Source of the DNA: Magnolia sinica
Taxonomy: Eukaryota; Streptophyta; Magnoliopsida; Magnoliales; Magnoliaceae
DNA length: 64,000 bases
Direction of reading: 5' to 3'
NCBI RefSeq assembly: GCF_029962835.1
Contig: NC_080573.1
Location: 88,698,001 to 88,762,000, forward strand
Below, in pieces: positions 58,441-64,000 of the stretch. The first letter of the stretch is position 1, and each line of letters opens with the position of its first letter. The notes below the pieces were generated by a model. It had not been told where the DNA came from. It saw only the letters and a program-made list of their open reading frames with translations, and did no database searches. The translations under genes and the position numbers were made by a program.

Positions 58441-60841
58441 AAATGTTGTATTGAAATTGGAAATTGGAATTGAAATTGAAATGTGTACTAGAAAAGAAAA
58501 AGATTATTATGTGTGTGAATCATTTTATTCTCTTGTTCTTCTATTTATGTAGTTATCTGGCATATAATACAAGTAGATTATTGTAACGCCCTGAAAAACG
58601 GGGGTCAAGCAGAAGCTCTACTCACGAGTTCCCAATGCATCACTTATGCAACATAGATAATGATGATTAAATGTTGTCCGTATTAGTGTATTAAACATGA
58701 ATGGGATTACATTAAATTCGCATATCATACTCCAGAGACAATTAGATTACGCAGGCAGAAGACTGTGATAAATATATAAAGCATATAAGTGGTTGTAAGT
58801 CCCCAAAGTATAAACATATCACCAGGTTAAATAATTACATGTATAGTTTCAAAATTTACAAAATGATACAATGTAATGACATCTAATCCGTTTCCCTGTA
58901 ACCCTGTCGATGTAACTCCAGGTCTACATAGACTCGCTAGAGAGTTGCATGTAGGAGAACTCCTCGTCATCATAAAAGTCAGGCTCTGCCTCATAATCAT
59001 CGCCATCACCTATAGCTACAACAGAGTCTGGTTGGTGTTTTAAAACACCATCCCAGAGTGGGAGTGAGTGATCAACTTAGTAGATCTATAAGGCAAAGGT
59101 TAACATGTTATCAATTCAACTAAGCAGTAATGATAAGCAATACAGTAATCATATCCTAAGTACTATTGTTAATGTAAGAATGGCATGCGATAATGATGCA
59201 TGCCCTCACCTGCACTCCCTCTGTGACATCATCTCACAATCACGCATGCACCACTCTAGACACATGCGCTTCCTCGCCAAAGCACATGCAATGCGGTACA
59301 TGATTGTGTTAGCCGATATTTAATTAGGCTTATTCATACAGCAGATTAGGGAAGCTATGGTACCTCCCTTTATATCATTTACCCAAACAATGATCCATCT
59401 AAGGTCGTCAATCCTAGTTAATCACATACGATAGGCAAGTTATAGGGCAACATCACCCCTGATTGAAAAGCAGTGGATAGACAAGTTTAGGTTGCTACGG
59501 AGAGACTCGTCACCTCAGTGTAGGCCTAGTTTATACTCAAGGTTACTAAGGAAAGGCTCATCACCTTAGCGTAGGTCGACAACTTGAATACAGTGTCCCA
59601 TATCACCGTATTTGGCTCACAAGTTTGGGTTGCTCAATGGACACTACGGGGAGGCTCGTCACCCCATTGTAAGCCGACAGCTCGACCACGGTGTCCCATA
59701 CCACCATGCCTGGCTCATGAGTCTTAGCGGATCGTGGTACAAAGGTTAAACGAACTTTTCACTAGTAAGTGGTACCTTAGATTCAAGCAGTAGCGTCCAT
59801 ACATGGTGAACATACATTAGGCCAATCGGGTTACTTGACACGCTTGACTGGTTCGAGCGCATGCTAAATTAATCAACATGGAGTGCATACGCACTCCTCG
59901 TGGCCTAACCAATGTCGATAATCACCGTACGACTCGGATTCAACGAACGTATCCGTCGTGGCGAACTAGTTCGACCACTGATTGTAAACCGTTACCGATT
60001 GTGTGGACTACGTATTAGTCCTAATCATACCCAAACACAATATGCATTCATACGTGATAGTCAAATAGCATGTGATAACCAATTCAAATATAAATCTCAT
60101 TTTAACATTTTAACAAACACATGGTACACATGTTGCCATACATAGGCATTTCATCCATAACTCACGTAGTAGCAAGATAGGTCACATAAAGGAAACTGTA
60201 ACTATAGATAAGGTGATTGAGAATCCTATCTTAACACCCTCATTAAATACATTTCAACAAGCATTTTCAGGTATTTTATCAAACACGTAGACTACACATA
60301 TCAACGTACATGTAATAAATTTGCTTTAACATATATTATAGCAAATCTTTTCACAAGGGAGTTACCACACATACAACAATCATGTATTCTCAATCAATAA
60401 TCATATTAAGCACAAATCATAATTTCATTTTCATTTAGACATTTCGTAAACACATGGAATGCATTATATTCAACATAACTCATAAATATGTATAATACAT
60501 GGAGAACATCGCATCTAAGTACATGTGACAGCAATCAAGTCAGTCACAAATCATTAACTGATATTGAAAGCCTTAAAAACTATAACCTAAATGTTTATAG
60601 TCTGCACCTTTCATCGATACACCGATTACGAACTCGGTTTGTACACTACGCCTTTGTCTACGACACAACGGCTACCTAAATCATGAAATTGGTTAGCTAT
60701 TTCACCGTTTTCCTATTTCGGATTCCTAAAACAAATTAGGGTTAGGATTTTTTACCCAAAAATGGATTCAAATTCGATGGTGTAGCGACACGGGAGAGAT
60801 GATTCGGCACGTGGAGTGGTGGGAATGAATCCTAGCAACTA

Positions 60842-60868
<27 letters not shown>
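60842..60868. repeat. (TC)n microsatellite
   Basis: A pure CT/TC run in the transcribed leader of the Tekay LTR. Confidence 0.9.
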
Positions 60869-60873
<5 letters not shown>

Positions 60874-60956
60874 TCACTCTTTCCTCCTTTTTCTCTCTTC
60901 TCTCTCCTAGCGTTTAGAAAATTCGTAATGAATGAGAGAGGGGTGTGTTAAGGCCA

Positions 60957-60963
60957 TTATATA
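60957..60963 (-). promoter_or_regulatory. TATA box of the Tekay LTR
   Basis: Minus-strand TATATAA after GGGCC. The matching place in the solo LTR has TATTTATA at 31311-31318. Confidence 0.6.
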
Positions 60964-61743
60964 GGCCCAGAACTGGTGCAAATGGCCCCAAGGCTATGGT
61001 ATACTTAGGTTATAGCCAAAGGGTGGCTGTTTCGGGCCAACAGAGCTCATCTGGAGCTCCATTTCCTACATATAGTCTAGAGAAAGTTCCCTGACAATGG
61101 AACTTTACCAGGTTAAAGTTTCGGTCTGATCGAATTTGTAGATCAGTTATGGAGGACTAGTTTCAGTTCAACGGCCACCGTCACTCGATCAGGGCCACAA
61201 GTACACTAACACATGTTGAAAAATTTCCCTACTCCAAGGGTGTAGTTGGGTCAGAATCTGACGGTCTGAAACCTTAAATTTGGCCTGCAAGTGAACGGCA
61301 CAAATCACTTAAGTTTGAGTTCATTTTTTAAAGATATTGGCGTTTCTCACACACTTTGCTCCGGGCTCAAGTTGTGCGTTTCTGGATACTATTTAGACTT
61401 AATTCCTGTGATGGTTGTCAAACCCAGTAAGGCGATCATAATCATATAGTTTTGTCGTAATCGAATTTTTGATGCGCGGTCTAAGTCTGATACAGAGTTT
61501 CAGTGTGCTCCCGAGAGCAACTGGGTTTTGAGATTTCGCCTAGGTTTTTAGGTAATGTAGAGTTAGCGATTCTACAAATTTTGGGTCTTGCAGTTCGTAT
61601 AGAAAGTGGTTCAAGCTAATTTACTAATTAATTTAGTTTAGTACTTAGTTAATTTCTGTCTAATCTCTACATAATTTGATCCTTAGAGATTTCTGCCTGA
61701 GGTGATACTCGGGTCTTTGTACGGATTTTTTCGAGATGTTACA

Positions 61744-61756
61744 ATCTACTCCCCTT
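61744..61756 (-). other. Polypurine tract of the Tekay element
   Basis: Minus-strand AAGGGGAGTAGAT directly before the LTR, preceded by GAGGATGAAATTTTTCTTT. The non-coding LTR family has a near copy of this block in the same place (GAGGATAAAATTTTTA at about 26152). Confidence 0.85.
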
Positions 61757-64000
61757 AAAGAAAAATTTCATCCTCGAAATTAGTACCTTTTCGTACTCCT
61801 CGAGAATCTGAGGGTAATTCTTACTGACCTCGGCTTCTGTTTTCCAAGTAGCCTCTTTCTCAGTGTGATGTGTCCATAATACCTTCACAATCGAAATAAT
61901 TTTACTACGCAACACCTATTCCTTCCTGTCTAGGATAAGTGTCGGTTTCAGTACAAAAGTAGCATCTTCACTCAACTGTACCTGCTCTCATTTGATAATG
62001 TGGGAAGGGTCAGGAATGTATTTATTCAGCATCGATACATGAAATACGTTGTGCACACCTGCGAGTAGCGTGGGCAAAGCAAGGTGGTACGCTACCACCC
62101 CCACTCGGTCTAGTATCTGGAATGACCCAATGAATCTCAGCGTGAGTTTCCCTTTCTTTCCAAACTGGAGGACTCCTTTCATTGGGGAAACCTTTAGATA
62201 TACATGGTCCCCAACCTTAAACTCTAGCGGTCGCCATCTCGTATCGGCGTAACTCTTCTGTCTGCTCTGTGCCGCCAGAAGTCGACCCCTGATAATGTCG
62301 ATCTTCTCTAAGGTCGCTACACTGACTCCGGGCCAATCAAACTCTTCTCGCCAACCTCTACCCACTAATCCGGTGCTCGACATGGGCGCCCGTACAAGGC
62401 CTTATAGGCAGCCATGCCAATACTCGCTTGAAAACTATTGTTATAAGCGAACTCAGCATAGGGAAGACGGTCATTCCAACTATCTTTGAAATCGAGCACA
62501 TATGCCCGTAACATGTCTTCCAACACCTGATTTACCCGTTCCGTCTGCCCATCAGTCTGTGGGTGGAACGTGGTACTGAACTTTAGTTTCACACCCATTA
62601 CTTCCTTGATGCGAGTCCAAAAGATCGACATGAATCGCGTGTCTCGATCCGACACGATCTCCATAGGCACTCTATGTAGACGTACTGTCTCCTTGATGTA
62701 CAGCCTGGCTAAATCGTCTGTTGAGTTCGAGACTTTAATCGGGAGGAAATGTGCTGACTTCGTCAATCGGTCTGCAATCACCCAAATAGAGTTATGCCCC
62801 TTCCTCGTCTTCAATAACCCCGAGATGAAATCCATAGAGATGAAGTCTCATTTCCATTCAACTATGGCCATGGGCTGAAGTAAAGCAGAAGGTCGACGAT
62901 GTTCAGCCTTGACCTGCTGGCACATGAGACAATGGGATATATAGTCTGCTATATGGGCCTTTATGTTATCCCACTAATACGAACGCTTCATATCTCGATG
63001 TATCTTCGTACTACCAGGATGCATCGCCATCTTTGAATTGTGAGCAGCTTCGAGAACTTCCCTTCTCAGGTCATGAAGATTTAGGACGCATAGGCGGCCA
63101 CGATAATGTAAACCCCCATCCGTACCAACTCTCCATTCCAAGTCTTCATCGTCACCAGCTCACTTTCCCAACTCTACCAACCCTTCATCTTCCTTTTGAG
63201 CCACAATGATTCGGTCATTAATAAATGGTGGTACACGAATATGTGCGACGCTCTCAAACAGTTCTTCTACCGTAATTTTCTTCTCAAAGTCCCGCACAAA
63301 CTTTACCATATTCCATTCATCGATTATCAGGAGAGCTGCAAATGCTATCGTCTTCTTGCGGCTCAACGCGTCTGCCATAAGGTTAGCCTTACCGGGATGG
63401 TAGAAAACCTCAAACTTAAAGTCTTTCAAGGTTTCCATCCATCGTTGTTGGCTCATATTCAAGTCTCTCTGCATGAATATGTACCTGAGGCTCTTGTTGT
63501 CGCAATAGAGCTCGAACTCCTCTTTGTAGAAGTAATGTCTCTAGAGCTTTAATGTAAAGATGACGGCTGTTAACTCCAGGTCATGCGTAGGGTAGTTTTT
63601 CTCATGCTTCTTCAACTATCGCGAGGCATAAGCAATCACTCTGTCCTTCTATATCAGAACACAACGCAAACCAACACGAGAGGCATCGGTGTATATCGTA
63701 CATTTGACCCCCTGCTTTGGTAATACTAGCACGGGTGCGGATGTCAACTTGTCCTTTAGTTCCTGAAAGGCTCCTTCCACCTTCTCATTCCAGGCAAACT
63801 TGAGATCTTTCCGCGTGAGCTGAGACAACGGTCTGACTATCTTGGAAAAGTCCCTAATGAAACGACGATAGTAACCTGCCAGGACAAGGAAACTCCTCAC
63901 TTCAGTAATCAAACCTAGCTGCTCCCAGTCCTGAACTACAGTCACCTTAGAAAGGTCCACAACTATTCCTACCTTAGACACCACATGTCTGAGGAACTTG
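61757..64000 (-). pseudogene. pol: Tekay/Del pol polyprotein remnant (RT end, RNase H, integrase, chromodomain)
   Basis: From 64000 leftward. The RT connection ([20 protein letters not shown]) and RNase H start (YTDAS) are open at 63649-63984. RNase H ends with FYHPGKANLMADALSRK at 63360-63420. The HHCC zinc domain (HNSKMAMHPG, CLMCQQ) is at about 62910-63050. The integrase core is open at 62365-62835, with MDFISG, SDRDTRF and HPQTDGQTERVNQVLEDMLR (the three acidic residues). A frame change near 62375 leads to the C-terminal domain at 61988-62383 (FKVGDHVYLKVSPMKGVLQF and HNVFHVSMLNKYIPD). A decayed chromodomain follows to about 61800 (ILDRKE, stop, VLRSKI and KEATWKTEAE). A TGG-to-TGA-type stop just before MDFISG and others show it is inactive. 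Confidence 0.9.

Larger units (their letters stand above)
49666..58581. mobile_element. CACTA-type left end C with downstream gene-fragment region
   Basis: CACTACACCAAAATCGCAG at 49666 is a good CACTA terminus. A short inverted GAACG...CGTTC and TTCAGAAACGGG subterminal stretch follows. No matching right end (...GGTGTAGTG) was found before the Tekay element at 58582, so the right border is unknown and the extent given is only what could belong to it. The region holds plus-strand fragments of dynein light chain, anthranilate phosphoribosyltransferase, a ubiquitin protease and an AIL-P450 chimera. Confidence 0.5.
58582..61743 (-). repeat. 3' LTR of the Tekay/Del element
   Basis: 3162 bases. 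On the minus strand it begins TGTAACATCTCG and ends CAGGGCGTTACA. It has the TATA box at 60957-60963, a GA/CT-rich leader with a (TC)n tract at 60842-60868, and the GACGAGCC-type repeats at 59490-59710. It is homologous to the solo LTR at 30579-33670. Small open frames inside are not genes. Confidence 0.9.
58582..64000 (-). mobile_element. Tekay/Del chromovirus (Ty3/gypsy), 3' half, cut by window end
   Basis: On the minus strand, RT end, RNase H, integrase and chromodomain are followed by a purine tract and the 3' LTR at 58582-61743. Gag, protease, most of RT and the 5' LTR lie beyond 64000. Integrase with a C-terminal chromodomain and the TGTAACATC...GGGCGTTACA LTR ends are typical of the Tekay/Del lineage. 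The base run ATTAT (58577-58581) is the probable target duplication, but its partner is outside the window. Several stops and a frameshift make it defective. Confidence 0.9.

Overview
This window comes from a large, repeat-rich flowering-plant genome. I found no intact host gene. The plant assignment rests on plant families: Athila and Tekay/Del Ty3/gypsy elements, a Sirevirus-like copia gag, CACTA transposons, and spliced fragments of plant genes (AINTEGUMENTA-like/PLETHORA, cytochrome P450, plant-type dynein light chain, UBP, GH5 mannanase). The dense GTGGGNCCCAC-type repeats made me think of a woody magnoliid, but that is only an impression.

Layout. Bases 1-3300 are gene-free and LTR-like. 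Bases 3900-10201 plus 18862-19325 are a decayed Athila-type Ty3/gypsy element (tRNA-Asp-type primer site, gag, protease, RT, RNase H, integrase, many stops). Its integrase is split by an 8.66-kb insertion (10202-18861, 5-bp duplication ATTAA). That insertion is a non-coding LTR element on the minus strand with LTRs of about 4.1 kb and an internal region of only about 0.39 kb. Bases 19325-20918 are a copia gag fragment. A second member of the same non-coding family (minus strand) starts at 20919. It is itself interrupted at 21276/33707 (duplication ATAAG) by a third member on the plus strand (21277-33706). The 3' LTR of that third member holds a 3.1-kb solo LTR of a Tekay/Del chromovirus (30579-33670, duplication TTTTG). 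This gives four nested layers. The second member is cut off at 39354 by a CACTA-type end.

Bases 39354-58581 are CACTA territory: one left end at 39354, one complete 7.25-kb CACTA element (41081-48328, duplication TAG), and another left end at 49666. Scattered through this region are short exon-intron pieces of unrelated host genes: a DEAD-box helicase, TAF5, endo-beta-mannanase, dynein light chain, anthranilate phosphoribosyltransferase, a UBP-type ubiquitin protease, and an in-frame AIL/PLETHORA-P450 chimera. There are also several splice-bounded exons I cannot name. They keep introns, so they look copied from genomic DNA (Pack-CACTA style) and not from processed mRNA.

Bases 58582-64000 are the 3' half of a minus-strand Tekay/Del chromovirus (RT end, RNase H, integrase, chromodomain, polypurine tract, 3.16-kb LTR), cut by the window edge. 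It is the likely kind of partner for the non-coding LTR family, which shares its tRNA-Met primer-site type and a similar pre-LTR polypurine block.
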